Origin: an uncultured Collinsella sp.
Lineage (GTDB): Bacteria > Actinomycetota > Coriobacteriia > Coriobacteriales > Coriobacteriaceae
NCBI GenBank assembly: GCA_900549555.1
Contig: UROO01000009.1
Coordinates: 1-36,864 of the forward strand
Length of the DNA: 36,864 bases
Direction of reading: 5' to 3'
The position numbers and the translations under genes are program-made. Shown piece after piece: positions 6,977-14,256 of the stretch. The stretch's first letter is position 1. Each line of letters begins with the position of its first letter. The notes beneath the pieces are model-generated. The model ran no database searches. It saw only the letters and a list, made by a program, of their open reading frames with translations, and had not been told where the DNA came from.

Positions 6977-7171
6977 GCGAATCGAAGGTGAATACTTTTC
7001 CGCGATGTGAACGAGCAAAATCGGACCCTCGAAGCATCGACATTTTTCAGGCGCTGTTTCCTGCGGTTTCACCGAGTTTTTCCTGCAGTTCTGGCGTCAA
7101 AAAGTGTGGATGCTTCGGGGGTCCAAAATAGGTCGTTCACTTCGCGGAAAAGTATTCACCTTCATTTTCGC
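6977..7171. repeat. Near-200-bp imperfect palindrome
   Basis: Left arm 6977-7050 matches the reverse complement of right arm 7095-7171. Shared blocks are GAAGGTGAATACTTTTCCGC, then GTGAACGA, GGACC and CGAAGCATC, with a spacer of about 44 nt. Neither strand carries a believable gene. The size and structure suggest a MITE-like element or a long hairpin RNA between a terminated plus-strand gene and the end of a minus-strand gene. Confidence 0.8.
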
Positions 7172-7199
7172 GCAGACACGAATCCGGCCGCCACAACGC

Positions 7200-7231
7200 A
7201 AAACGGGGCCCGCGCGCAGCGCAGACCCCGT
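7200..7231 (-). terminator. Terminator of the SIS-1 gene
   Basis: On the minus strand ACGGGG and CCCCGT (7226-7231 with 7203-7208) enclose a second GC-rich hairpin and are followed by four T's. It lies 22 nt after the SIS-1 stop codon. Confidence 0.65.
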
Positions 7232-7253
7232 CAAAAAAGATAATTCCCGGTAC

Positions 7254-8222
7254 CTAGTACTGCTCGATACCCATGTAGCGACGAACCTCGGGGCTGTGGT
7301 CGAATACCTTGCCGCGAGCGGCACGCAGCTCGCAGCTCATGTTGTAGAAGAAGATCGGTTCCAGGTACGAACGCACGCTGGCAGGCACGTCGCCCACGCC
7401 GTACTCGAGCGCGTCGAGCACCATGACCGTATCGGTGTGCGTGTTGAGGAACGCAAGCGCGCGCTCCTCCATGGGGCGGCACTCGCCCGATCCGAGCTGC
7501 ACGAAATAGAACACACCGGGCTCGGTGGCTTCGAACGGGCCGTGGAAGTACTCGCCGGAGTGGATATAGCAGCAGTGCTGCCACTGCATCTCCATGAGCG
7601 AGCAGATGGCCATAGCGTAGGTCTGGCTAAAGTTGGGGCCGGAACCCAGGATATAGAAGAACTCGTGCTGCTGGCAGAGCTCGGCAAAGCGATCGCCCAG
7701 CTCGGCGTTGACCTTCTCGCGGGCAGCGGGCAGCAGCGCATCCATCTGCTTAAGGCCGGCGTACATGTCGGCAAGCGCCTCGTAACCCTCTTGCTGGTCG
7801 AGCAGCTCGGCAGCCATCAGGGCGCCGATGCCCTGCGGCACCTCGGCCTGCGGCACGCCTTCGCCCCACGGATAGACCCAGGTGGTCCACTTGCCGTTAT
7901 CGATCTTGGAGCCCTCGCGGTCGGTGAGGGCGACAACCTCGGCGCCGGCGGCCAGCGCCATCTCGCAGCCGTCGACGACCTCCTGCGTGTTGCCGCTGTG
8001 GCTGCAAGCGATGACGAGTGACTTCTCGCCAAGACTCTTGGGAGCCATCAGGCAAAACTCGCGTGCCGTGTAGACCGTCGAGGTAAACGTGGTGGCCTCG
8101 CGCTTGAGCAGCTCGTTGGCCGGCATCAGGTCGATCATCGAACCGCCGCAGGCGATCCAAAAGACGTTCTCAATCTTGCCCTTGCGCTCGATAATTTCCT
8201 GAATCAGATCGTGTGCGTTCAT
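7254..8222 (-). CDS. SIS-domain phosphosugar protein, FrlB/GfrF-like deglycase (SIS-1)
   Basis: A 322-residue protein with tandem SIS folds. The N-terminal part has WIACGGSMIDLMPA, and the phosphate-binding loop CSHSGNTQE is at residues 73-81. The second half contains the SGEYFHGPFEA motif shared with the other two SIS proteins of this window, and it ends in RRYMGIEQY. This layout is that of fructoselysine/glucoselysine-6-phosphate deglycases, which split a 6-phospho glycated amine into glucose-6-phosphate and the free amine. The classical GlmS glutaminase domain is absent. AAGGAGGGG precedes the ATG. It follows a GntR regulator, and a duplicated GTTCTATGTTGTYCTAT motif lies between them. The exact substrate is unknown. 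Confidence 0.78.
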   Translation of the reverse strand: MNAHDLIQEIIERKGKIENVFWIACGGSMIDLMPANELLKREATTFTSTVYTAREFCLMAPKSLGEKSLVIACSHSGNTQEVVDGCEMALAAGAEVVALTDREGSKIDNGKWTTWVYPWGEGVPQAEVPQGIGALMAAELLDQQEGYEALADMYAGLKQMDALLPAAREKVNAELGDRFAELCQQHEFFYILGSGPNFSQTYAMAICSLMEMQWQHCCYIHSGEYFHGPFEATEPGVFYFVQLGSGECRPMEERALAFLNTHTDTVMVLDALEYGVGDVPASVRSYLEPIFFYNMSCELRAARGKVFDHSPEVRRYMGIEQY

Positions 8223-8278
8223 GGTGATGCCCCTCCTTGTGCAGTGGTTTAGAACGACGACAGCTCGTACCTGCGGTC

Positions 8279-8357
8279 GTTCTATGTTGTCCTATTTATA
8301 GCACGCACGACGACGCCCGTGAAGTCATTTCACCAAACTTGTTCTATGTTGTTCTAT
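8279..8357 (-). promoter_or_regulatory. Tandem operator-like motif upstream of SIS-1
   Basis: Two direct copies of GTTCTATGTTGTYCTAT occur, at about 8280-8296 and 8341-8357, between the GntR-1 stop and SIS-1. A -10-like TATAAAT on the minus strand lies beside the proximal copy (8295-8301). The short palindrome GTGAA-N5-TTCAC is at 8320-8334. The repeated motif is the natural binding-site candidate for GntR-1. Confidence 0.5.
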
Positions 8358-8366
8358 CTATGGACG

Positions 8367-9122
8367 TTAGATGTCGAACACGTAGCGCGAGCCCACAATC
8401 TTTTGGCGTCCGAGCAGCAAGGGCCGCCCGTCCCCATCGGTAAAGTACGCCTCCATATAGAAGAGCGGCTCGCCGACCGGCACCTCCAGCAGCGGGGCCA
8501 CCTGAGCATCGGCAAGCGCAATCTCCACCGTACAGGGGTCGGACTTGAGCGGCGCGCGGCCCGAATGCTCGGCAACGAGCGCAAAGATGGAATTGTCCGT
8601 GAGGTCCTTGTCGGCAAGCGTCTGCAGATAGGGATGGTCGGCCAGCACAAAGGCGTTGTTCTCGAGCATGACGGGCACGCCGTCTGCCGTGCGCACGCGC
8701 TCGACAACGATGAGCTCGCAGCCGGGTTCCACCCCAAAAAACGCCGCGTCCTCGCGCGTCGCCGCAACCACCGTACGCGACACCAGGCGTGCTCCGGCCA
8801 CCATGTCGTTGGCAGTACAACCCTCGGTAAAGCTCTGAACGTCACCCTTCTGGACAATCTTGCGTTTGAGCTTGGGCGCACACACAAACGTGCCCCTCCC
8901 CTGCTGGCGGCTGAGATACCCCGCGCGCGACAGTTCCTCGACGGCGCGGCGCACGGTGACGCGCCCCACGCCATAAGACTTCGCGAGCTCCATCTCGGAA
9001 GGAATGCGCGAGCCGAATGCGTACACGCCACGCGCGATCTCGCCCTTTAGATCGTCCATAACCTGCTGGTACAGCGGCACGGCGGACACCTCAGTGCGCT
9101 CGGTTTTATCGTCGGATGTCAT
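8367..9122 (-). CDS. GntR-family regulator with UTRA domain (GntR-1)
   Basis: A 251-residue HutC-subfamily transcription factor. Residues of about 15-85 form the winged helix (LKGEIARGVYAFGSRIPSE, VGRVTVRRAVEEL, and the wing GYLSRQQGRGTFV). The rest is a UTRA effector domain (VVERVRTADGVPVMLENN, PLFYMEAYFTDGDGRPLLLG), which usually binds a phosphorylated sugar or similar ligand. The ATG at 9122 lies 2 nt after the recQ stop codon, and its GGAG site is inside the end of recQ, so the two are co-transcribed. It probably controls SIS-1 just downstream. Confidence 0.9.
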   Translation of the reverse strand: MTSDDKTERTEVSAVPLYQQVMDDLKGEIARGVYAFGSRIPSEMELAKSYGVGRVTVRRAVEELSRAGYLSRQQGRGTFVCAPKLKRKIVQKGDVQSFTEGCTANDMVAGARLVSRTVVAATREDAAFFGVEPGCELIVVERVRTADGVPVMLENNAFVLADHPYLQTLADKDLTDNSIFALVAEHSGRAPLKSDPCTVEIALADAQVAPLLEVPVGEPLFYMEAYFTDGDGRPLLLGRQKIVGSRYVFDI

Positions 9123-9124
9123 CG

Positions 9125-11107
9125 TTATGCTCCATTCCGTGCATGCTCGGACTCAAACTCTTCAATCGCCGCCATAAACTGCTCGCCAAAGGCATCGGCC
9201 TTTTTCTCGCCGATGCCGTTGACCTGGATAAGCTCGTCGCGCGTCTGCGGGCGTAGGCGGCACAGGCCGCGCAGAGCCTTGTCGGAGAAGACCATGTACG
9301 GCGCCATCTCCAGCTCGGTCGAAATCTCCTTGCGCAGGGCACGCAGGCGCTCGAACAGCTCGGCATCGTCACCCACGCGCGGGCGCTGATCCAGCTCGGC
9401 CTCCTCGCGCAGCAGATCCACCGCACGGTGGGCGCGAGCCGAGGTCTTGCGCTTGGACGCGCGACGCTTAACGGTAAAGGCAAACGCCTCATCCTCGACC
9501 TCGGTGGCACGCGGGCCCAGCCCCACGACCGGGTACTGCCCCTGCGAGGTAGCCAGATAACCGCGGCCGCACAGCTGGCCGATGATGTCCTTGATACGCC
9601 CGACCGATTCGCTCGACAGCTCACCGTAGCCGCGGTCCTCGTCCAGATGCATCTGGCGAATGCGCTCGGTGTTGCCGCCGTGGAGCACGTCGGCGATGAG
9701 CGACTTGCCAAAGCGCAAGGGTCGCGTGGCCACATAGCGCACAGCGGCGCGGGCCATATCGGTGACGTCCTCGACCTCGAACTGCGTGAGGCAGTTGCTG
9801 CAGTTGCCGCAGCCCTCGGCCTCGTCCGTGGCGGTGGCGCCCGCACCAGCCGCGGCAGCATGCTCGGCCGCGGCCTCGTCGCCAAAGTAGCGCAACATAT
9901 ATTCGCGCAGGCAGCCGGTGGTATTGCAATAGCCCTCCATCTGGCTGAGCAGACGATATCGATTCTGGAGCGCCCACGCGCGCTGCTCGTCGTCAAGCGC
10001 CTCATCGGCGGCATCGCCGCGGTCGATTAAAAAGCGGCGCATGCGAAAATCGTTACCGTTCCACAGCAAGTGGCAGCTTGCCGGGTCGCCATCGCGACCG
10101 GCGCGACCTGCCTCTTGGTAGTAGGCCTCGATGCTCTCGGGCACGTTGTTATGAATCACGTAGCGCACGTTGGGCTTGTCGATACCCATGCCAAAGGCAT
10201 TGGTGGCAACCATCACCTGAATATCGTCGTCGATAAAGGCGCGCTGGCTTTGACGACGGGCGTCGTTGCCCATGCCGGCATGGTAGCGGCCAACGCGAAT
10301 GCCGCTGGGGCCCAGCGCCCCGGCAAGCTCGCCCGCCAGCGCATCGACCGTCTTGCGGGTCGAGCAATACACGATGCCGCTCTCGCCCGAATGCGCAATC
10401 ACATAGTCGCGCACCCAGGCGGTCTTGGCCTTGTCGCCCATCTCCTCGCAACCAAAGTAGAGGTTCTTGCGATCGAAGCCCGTCACCACCGTCGCGGGGT
10501 TTTGCAGGCCGAGCATCTGCTGAATGTCCGCGCGCACACGCTCGGTCGCCGTAGCGGTAAAGGCTGCCACGATAGGGCGCTGCGGCAGGGAATCGATGAA
10601 CTCGCGAATCTGCAGGTAGGCGGGGCGGAAATCCTGGCCCCATTGGCTCACGCAGTGGGCCTCGTCAATGGCCACGAGCGGCACGCCAATGCCGCCGTCC
10701 GCCGCGGCCTCCTGCGCAAAGGCCAAAAAACGCGGCTCAAGCAAGCGCTCGGGCGCCACGTACATAAGCTGATAGCGGCCCTCGCGCGCCCGCTTGAGCA
10801 CGGTGTTTTGCTGGGCCGGGGTAAGGCTAGAGTTGAGATAGCTGGGTCGCGCACCCGCCGCGAGCAACGCACGGGTCTGGTCCTCCATAAGCGACAGCAG
10901 CGGACTCACCACAAAGGTGATGCCGGGCAGCATGAGCGCGGGCACCTGGTAGCAAATGGACTTGCCGGCGCCCGTGGGCATAACACCCAACGCATCGCGA
11001 CCGGCAAGGATCGCATCGACCATGCGGTCCTGTCCCGGGCGAAACGAGGTGTAGCCAAAATGGGCGCCGAGCGTGTCGAGCGCCATCTGCTGCATGCTAT
11101 CGGTCAT
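9125..11107 (-). CDS. recQ: ATP-dependent DNA helicase RecQ
   Basis: A 660-residue 3'-5' superfamily-2 helicase for recombination and replication-fork repair. It has Walker A MPTGAGKS (residues 43-50), the DEAH box at 148-151 followed by HCVSQWGQDF, and helicase-C motifs VATNAFGMGIDKPNVR and QEAGRAGRDG. The RecQ zinc-binding cysteines follow (CNTTGC, then CGNCSNC near 435-441), then a winged helix and a C-terminal HRDC domain (LRALRKEISTELEMAPYMVF to the end). AGGAAACC precedes the ATG. The length suits a full-size bacterial RecQ. It is followed without a gap by the GntR-1 regulator. Confidence 0.95.
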   Translation of the reverse strand: MTDSMQQMALDTLGAHFGYTSFRPGQDRMVDAILAGRDALGVMPTGAGKSICYQVPALMLPGITFVVSPLLSLMEDQTRALLAAGARPSYLNSSLTPAQQNTVLKRAREGRYQLMYVAPERLLEPRFLAFAQEAAADGGIGVPLVAIDEAHCVSQWGQDFRPAYLQIREFIDSLPQRPIVAAFTATATERVRADIQQMLGLQNPATVVTGFDRKNLYFGCEEMGDKAKTAWVRDYVIAHSGESGIVYCSTRKTVDALAGELAGALGPSGIRVGRYHAGMGNDARRQSQRAFIDDDIQVMVATNAFGMGIDKPNVRYVIHNNVPESIEAYYQEAGRAGRDGDPASCHLLWNGNDFRMRRFLIDRGDAADEALDDEQRAWALQNRYRLLSQMEGYCNTTGCLREYMLRYFGDEAAAEHAAAAGAGATATDEAEGCGNCSNCLTQFEVEDVTDMARAAVRYVATRPLRFGKSLIADVLHGGNTERIRQMHLDEDRGYGELSSESVGRIKDIIGQLCGRGYLATSQGQYPVVGLGPRATEVEDEAFAFTVKRRASKRKTSARAHRAVDLLREEAELDQRPRVGDDAELFERLRALRKEISTELEMAPYMVFSDKALRGLCRLRPQTRDELIQVNGIGEKKADAFGEQFMAAIEEFESEHARNGA

Positions 11108-11206
11108 GGTTTCCTAACGTTCAAGTCATCTGCCGCCGATTATACGCCGCCACGCGGACCGGTGCCGCGCCGCCATCGGCCACGGGCAACGTAATCCAAG
11201 GCGAAC

Positions 11207-11300
11207 GAGCGTGGATTTTTGGACACTTTCCTGATGAGCGTGGATAATCTCCCACTTTGGACCCACCATTGAGCCAAAAACGGGAGATTATCCACGCTCA
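11207..11300. repeat. Composite GAGCGTGGATAAT repeat, copy 3
   Basis: A single unit GAGCGTGGATTTTTGGAC (from 11207) is followed by a perfect inverted pair. The left arm TGAGCGTGGATAATCTCCC begins at 11235 and its exact reverse complement ends at 11300. The single unit lies on the opposite side of the pair from copies 1 and 2 in plus-strand terms. Confidence 0.85.
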
Positions 11301-11313
11301 TTCTGCAGATTGC

Positions 11314-11418
11314 CGCTTAGAGGCGTTTGCAGCGTCGGCCGGTCCGCCGTTCGTTAGAACGGCGGAACCAAAGGCGCAGCGTCGAGCCGTTACGCGGTTT
11401 GGAAAACCGCGCAACTAG
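11314..11418. repeat. Two GCAGCGTCG elements with terminator-like hairpins
   Basis: Two copies of the GCAGCGTCG(A)GCC motif (about 11322-11341 and 11374-11395) are each followed by a GC-rich hairpin: CCGCCGTTC/GAACGGCGG (11344-11366) and GCGGTTT/AAACCGC (11394-11411). Together they fill the space after the GntR-2 stop codon and may terminate that gene. Related copies sit next to the SIS-3 and mfd stop codons. Confidence 0.65.
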
Positions 11419-11420
11419 AG

Positions 11421-12140
11421 CTACATAACCATGACGTAGCGGCTACCCACGTAGTACTGCTTACCCATCAGGACCGGCTCGCCATTGGGACCGGTAAAGC
11501 TGGCACGCAGATTGAGCAGTGGATCGTGCGGGGCAATGCCCAACTCGGCCGCCTGCTCGGTATTGGCACGAACGGCCTCGACCGTGCGGTAGCCAACCGA
11601 GACAATCGGCGTTCCGCCAACACGCTCGACCTCGGCAAAAATCGACTTGTCCTCAAGATCGGCCGTCAACAGCTCACGGTAGGCGTCAAACGGCACAAAG
11701 ATGTTCTCCTCAAAGATGGGCTCGCCGTCGGCTGTGCGCACGCGCTTAATATGCAGCAGCAGCGCGTCCTTTTGCAGGCCAAAGAACTCCATCTCGTTTT
11801 GACGTGCCGGCACAATCTGGCGATCGACCACATGCGCGCCCGCCTTCATGCCGTTGCTGGCACACAGCGCGGTAAACGTCTGCAGCGTCGAAGCGTGGAA
11901 CTGACGATTGATGTGCGGCGTGGAGACAAAGGTACCACGGCCCTGCTGCTTAACCAGGTAGCCATCGGAGCACAGCTCCTCGACGGCGCGGCGCACCGTA
12001 ATGCGGCTCACGTCGTACTGCTCGGCTAGCTCAAGCTCGGACGGAATACGCTCCTTGGGTGCATAAACACCTTTCTCGATCGCATCCTTGATCTCGTCGT
12101 AAATCTGCTGGTAAAGCGGTGCATTTTTGGGCGCGGGCAT
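11421..12140 (-). CDS. GntR-family regulator with UTRA domain (GntR-2)
   Basis: A 239-residue HutC-type regulator, clearly related to GntR-1. The winged helix (EIKDAIEKGVYAPKERIPSE, VSRITVRRAVEEL, QQGRGTFV) occupies residues of about 8-75. The UTRA domain (HIKRVRTADGEPIFEEN, then NLRASFTGPNGEPVLMGKQYYVGSRYV) runs to the end. It is monocistronic, with a weak AAGAGTG ribosome site. The AT-rich upstream region contains ACGTATATAACGT, similar to sequences before the PTS operon and the EamA exporter, so those are its likely targets besides itself. Confidence 0.9.
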   Translation of the reverse strand: MPAPKNAPLYQQIYDEIKDAIEKGVYAPKERIPSELELAEQYDVSRITVRRAVEELCSDGYLVKQQGRGTFVSTPHINRQFHASTLQTFTALCASNGMKAGAHVVDRQIVPARQNEMEFFGLQKDALLLHIKRVRTADGEPIFEENIFVPFDAYRELLTADLEDKSIFAEVERVGGTPIVSVGYRTVEAVRANTEQAAELGIAPHDPLLNLRASFTGPNGEPVLMGKQYYVGSRYVMVM

Positions 12141-12172
12141 ATCTGATCACTCTTATCGAAATATCGAAATAA

Positions 12173-12200
12173 CTAATACGTATATAACGTCTAGTTTCAT
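12173..12200 (-). promoter_or_regulatory. AT-rich operator-like region upstream of GntR-2
   Basis: On the minus strand GACGTTATATACGTATTA covers the near-palindrome ACGT-N5-ACGT (12178-12190). CGTTATA is shared with 18066-18073 (upstream of the PTS operon) and 19345-19355 (upstream of EamA). The role as a GntR-2 site is inferred. Confidence 0.4.
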
Positions 12201-12233
12201 GTTACCTCATAATGATAAAACGATACACCCTCC

Positions 12234-12280
12234 CTACCAAAAAGCGACAGCTTCATTTTGGTAGGTTTTATCTGGGAAAA
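12234..12280. repeat. GGGACAGG-type hairpin element, variant copy
   Basis: CTACCAAAAAGCGACAGCTT is followed by CATTTTGGTAGG and TTTTATCTGGG. The core differs (GCGACAGC) but the arms and tail match the copy at 14112-14158. It lies between GntR-2 and the terminator of the YitT-family gene. Confidence 0.65.
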
Positions 12281-12318
12281 CGAAAGCCCCTCGAAAGCAG
12301 CGAGGCTTTCGAGGGGCT
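12281..12318 (-). terminator. Rho-independent terminator of the YitT-family gene
   Basis: Arms 12285-12298 and 12305-12318 form a perfect 14-bp stem (AGCCCCTCGAAAGC) with a 6-nt loop. On the minus strand it is followed by TTCGTTTT. It lies about 40 nt after the stop codon. Confidence 0.88.
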
Positions 12319-12359
12319 CATACGGAAGGGTTGCGCCAGGCCGGCAAAATGCCAATACC

Positions 12360-13367
12360 CTACCTGCCGTCGTCCTGCTGCAGGCTGTCCTGCTCGCTGA
12401 GGCGCGCCTGCCTGCTGGCCATGCGCGCGGGCTTGTCGGGATCAGGTACGGCCGTGGGCATGGGCTCGTCGACATGACCGCCCCACCAGCCGCCCACAAA
12501 GTTGAGCGTGTGAAACACATTGATCACGGCACCGGAATCAATGTCGCACACCAGCTTGATAATGTCCTGACTCTCGTAGGTCGAGACAACGGCGTGCAGC
12601 AGGTACATCTTCTCGCGGCTGTATCCGCCGATGACCTCGGCGCAGCTAATGCCGTGCTGAAAATGGTCAACATAGGCGGTCATGACCTCGTTTGCCTTGC
12701 GCGTCGTGATCTGCAGCGTCACGCGGTCGTACCGACGATAGAAGCTGTCGATGGTCTTGGTCGAAATAAACTGGAACACGATGGAGTACGCCGCATTGTC
12801 CCAGCCAAACATAAAGCCAAAGATCGCCAGGATAAAGCAGTTGAAACCAAAGATGACGCCCCAGATGGTCTTGCCCGTGTGGTTGGAGACCCACAGCGCG
12901 ATAAAGTCGGTGCCGCCGGTGGATGCACCGGACTTGAGCGCGATGGCAGCGCCCAGGCCCGAGACCACGCCGCCAAAAATGATGAGCATGATCTTGTCGC
13001 CCAAAAACGGGGCGAAGTGAAAGACGTTGAGGAACAGCGACGAGAGCACGACCTGCATCATCGAGAAGATGACGAAGCGTTTGCTAATGCCGCTCCAACA
13101 TAGGAGCGCCACGGGGATGTTAAGCGCAAGCATACCGAGCGAGATGTCGATGCGAACGCCGCCGAGCGAGGTAACGCGATCGAGCAGGACCGCGACGCCG
13201 GTGAGACCGCTCGGAAGCAGGTCGGCGGGCCGAATGAACGCCTGGATCAGAAATGTCTGGAGAACGGCGGAAATGGTGACCGCCACGGCAGTAATGGCAC
13301 GGCGAACGATGGTGAGGCGGCCGAGCACGAGCACGCGGTCCGTGAGCTGATCGATGGCGTTCGCCAC
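12360..13367 (-). CDS. YitT-family membrane protein (DUF161/DUF2179)
   Basis: A 335-residue integral membrane protein starting at GTG, with AAGGAG 6 nt upstream. Residues of about 20-210 hold five or six hydrophobic helices (for example IMLIIFGGVVSGLGAAIALK and IFGFNCFILAIFGFMFG) and the family motif GASTGGTDF. Residues of about 225-300 form the cytosolic DUF2179 domain (VTLQITTRKANEVMTAYVD, KMYLLHAVVSTYES). The tail is polar and low-complexity. No transport activity is firmly known for the family. No metabolic link to its neighbours is evident. Confidence 0.85.
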   Translation of the reverse strand: MANAIDQLTDRVLVLGRLTIVRRAITAVAVTISAVLQTFLIQAFIRPADLLPSGLTGVAVLLDRVTSLGGVRIDISLGMLALNIPVALLCWSGISKRFVIFSMMQVVLSSLFLNVFHFAPFLGDKIMLIIFGGVVSGLGAAIALKSGASTGGTDFIALWVSNHTGKTIWGVIFGFNCFILAIFGFMFGWDNAAYSIVFQFISTKTIDSFYRRYDRVTLQITTRKANEVMTAYVDHFQHGISCAEVIGGYSREKMYLLHAVVSTYESQDIIKLVCDIDSGAVINVFHTLNFVGGWWGGHVDEPMPTAVPDPDKPARMASRQARLSEQDSLQQDDGR

Positions 13368-13423
13368 GTAGGCTCCTTTCGAAGGCAGATGTGGTTGTGG
13401 GGCATGCCCGCGATTGTAGCATG

Positions 13424-13461
13424 GACCACCACGAAGGTGCCTGTCCCCTTTGTGGTGGTTT
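13424..13461. repeat. GGGGACAGGCACC palindromic element, copy 2
   Basis: This is the inverse of the element at 1713-1750: ACCACCACGAAGG and CCTTTGTGGTGGT arms around GTGCCTGTCC. On the minus strand it lies just after the HAD hydrolase stop codon and may act as its terminator. Confidence 0.75.
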
Positions 13462-13466
13462 TGCTG

Positions 13467-14096
13467 CTAGATGGCAGATAGGATGTCGGTCAGGTTGTCG
13501 ATGATGGTGTCGGCGGCGGACTGGTCCAGGTTGACGCCCTCGTGCGGACGCAGCGCCAGGACTCGGGCGCCGGAGCGCTTGCCAGCCTCGATGCCCAAAG
13601 GCGAGTCCTCGATAACCAGGCACTCGGCAGGCTCCACCCCCAGCGCCTCCATGGCACGCAGGTAGATCTCGGGGTCGGGCTTAAACGCGCTGCACTCGTG
13701 ACCGCTGATGGTGTAGTCCAGCACGTCGGCGATACCGGCAATCTCCACCAGCTCGTCGATCAGCTCGCGATAGGACGAGCTCGCGATAGCGCACTTCACG
13801 CCACGCTCGTGCAGCTCGCGCATCACCGGCTCCGTCTGCTTGTTGAGCAGCTCGGCATACGGAACGGGATGGTCCGGGCTGTAGACCTGCTTATACTCCA
13901 CGCGCAGGCGTTCGCGTAGCTCAACATCGTCGGGCACGAGAGACTTCCAAATGGCGGGCTCATTAGACCCCGAAAGATCGGGGATCTCGTCAAAGTGGAA
14001 GCCCTTCTCCTCCATAAACGCCACGCGGCGACGGTTGTAGAACCACTCGGTATCGACCAGCACGCCGTCCATGTCAAACAGCACTGCCTTGATCAT
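13467..14096 (-). CDS. HAD-superfamily hydrolase, subfamily IA (beta-phosphoglucomutase-like)
   Basis: A 209-residue cytosolic phosphatase or phosphomutase. Motif I is FDMDGVLVDTE (nucleophile Asp8, acid Asp10), motif II ends IASSSYREL, motif III Lys is in FKPDPEIYLRAMEALG, and motif IV is VIEDSPLGIEAG. A helical cap lies between motifs I and II. The start at 14096 is preceded by GGGGAGGAG; an upstream in-frame start at 14120 adds residues encoded in the ribosome-site region. It lies between the SIS/PTS cluster and the YitT gene, so a sugar-phosphate substrate is plausible. The family cannot be assigned a substrate from sequence. Confidence 0.88.
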   Translation of the reverse strand: MIKAVLFDMDGVLVDTEWFYNRRRVAFMEEKGFHFDEIPDLSGSNEPAIWKSLVPDDVELRERLRVEYKQVYSPDHPVPYAELLNKQTEPVMRELHERGVKCAIASSSYRELIDELVEIAGIADVLDYTISGHECSAFKPDPEIYLRAMEALGVEPAECLVIEDSPLGIEAGKRSGARVLALRPHEGVNLDQSAADTIIDNLTDILSAI

Positions 14097-14111
14097 ACGT
14101 ATCTCCTCCCC

Positions 14112-14158
14112 ACCTGCCAAAAAGGGACAGGTTTATTTTGGTAGGTTTTATCTGGGGC
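14112..14158. repeat. GGGACAGGTTTATTTTGG element, copy 3
   Basis: ACCTGCCAAAAAGGGACAGG is followed by TTTATTTTGGTAGG and TTTTATCTGGGG. The hairpin arms are ACCTGCCAAAA and TTTTGGTAGGT with one mismatch. It lies immediately upstream of the HAD hydrolase ribosome site. Confidence 0.75.
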
Positions 14159-14191
14159 TTTGCGACGCGACAGACACGCTCTCCCCAGAGC

Positions 14192-14223
14192 AAAAAGGGG
14201 ACGGGGCGCAAACCCCATCCCCT
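14192..14223 (-). terminator. Rho-independent terminator of the PTS/SIS-2 operon
   Basis: Arms 14196-14206 and 14213-14223 (AGGGGATGGGG with CCCCGTCCCCT on the minus strand, perfect 11 bp) enclose a 6-nt loop and are followed by a run of T's. It lies 33 nt after the SIS-2 stop codon. Confidence 0.9.
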
Positions 14224-14256
14224 CTCAATCAACCCGTAAGGTCTACTTACTTGTGA

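Noticed and set aside
6977..7171. CRISPR array or tandem repeat
   Set aside because: The repeated blocks are inverted, only two, and not regularly spaced; no cas genes are in the window.
7254..8222. SIS-1 as GlmS (glucosamine-fructose-6-phosphate aminotransferase)
   Set aside because: The N-terminal Cys-dependent glutaminase domain is absent and the protein is about half the size of GlmS.
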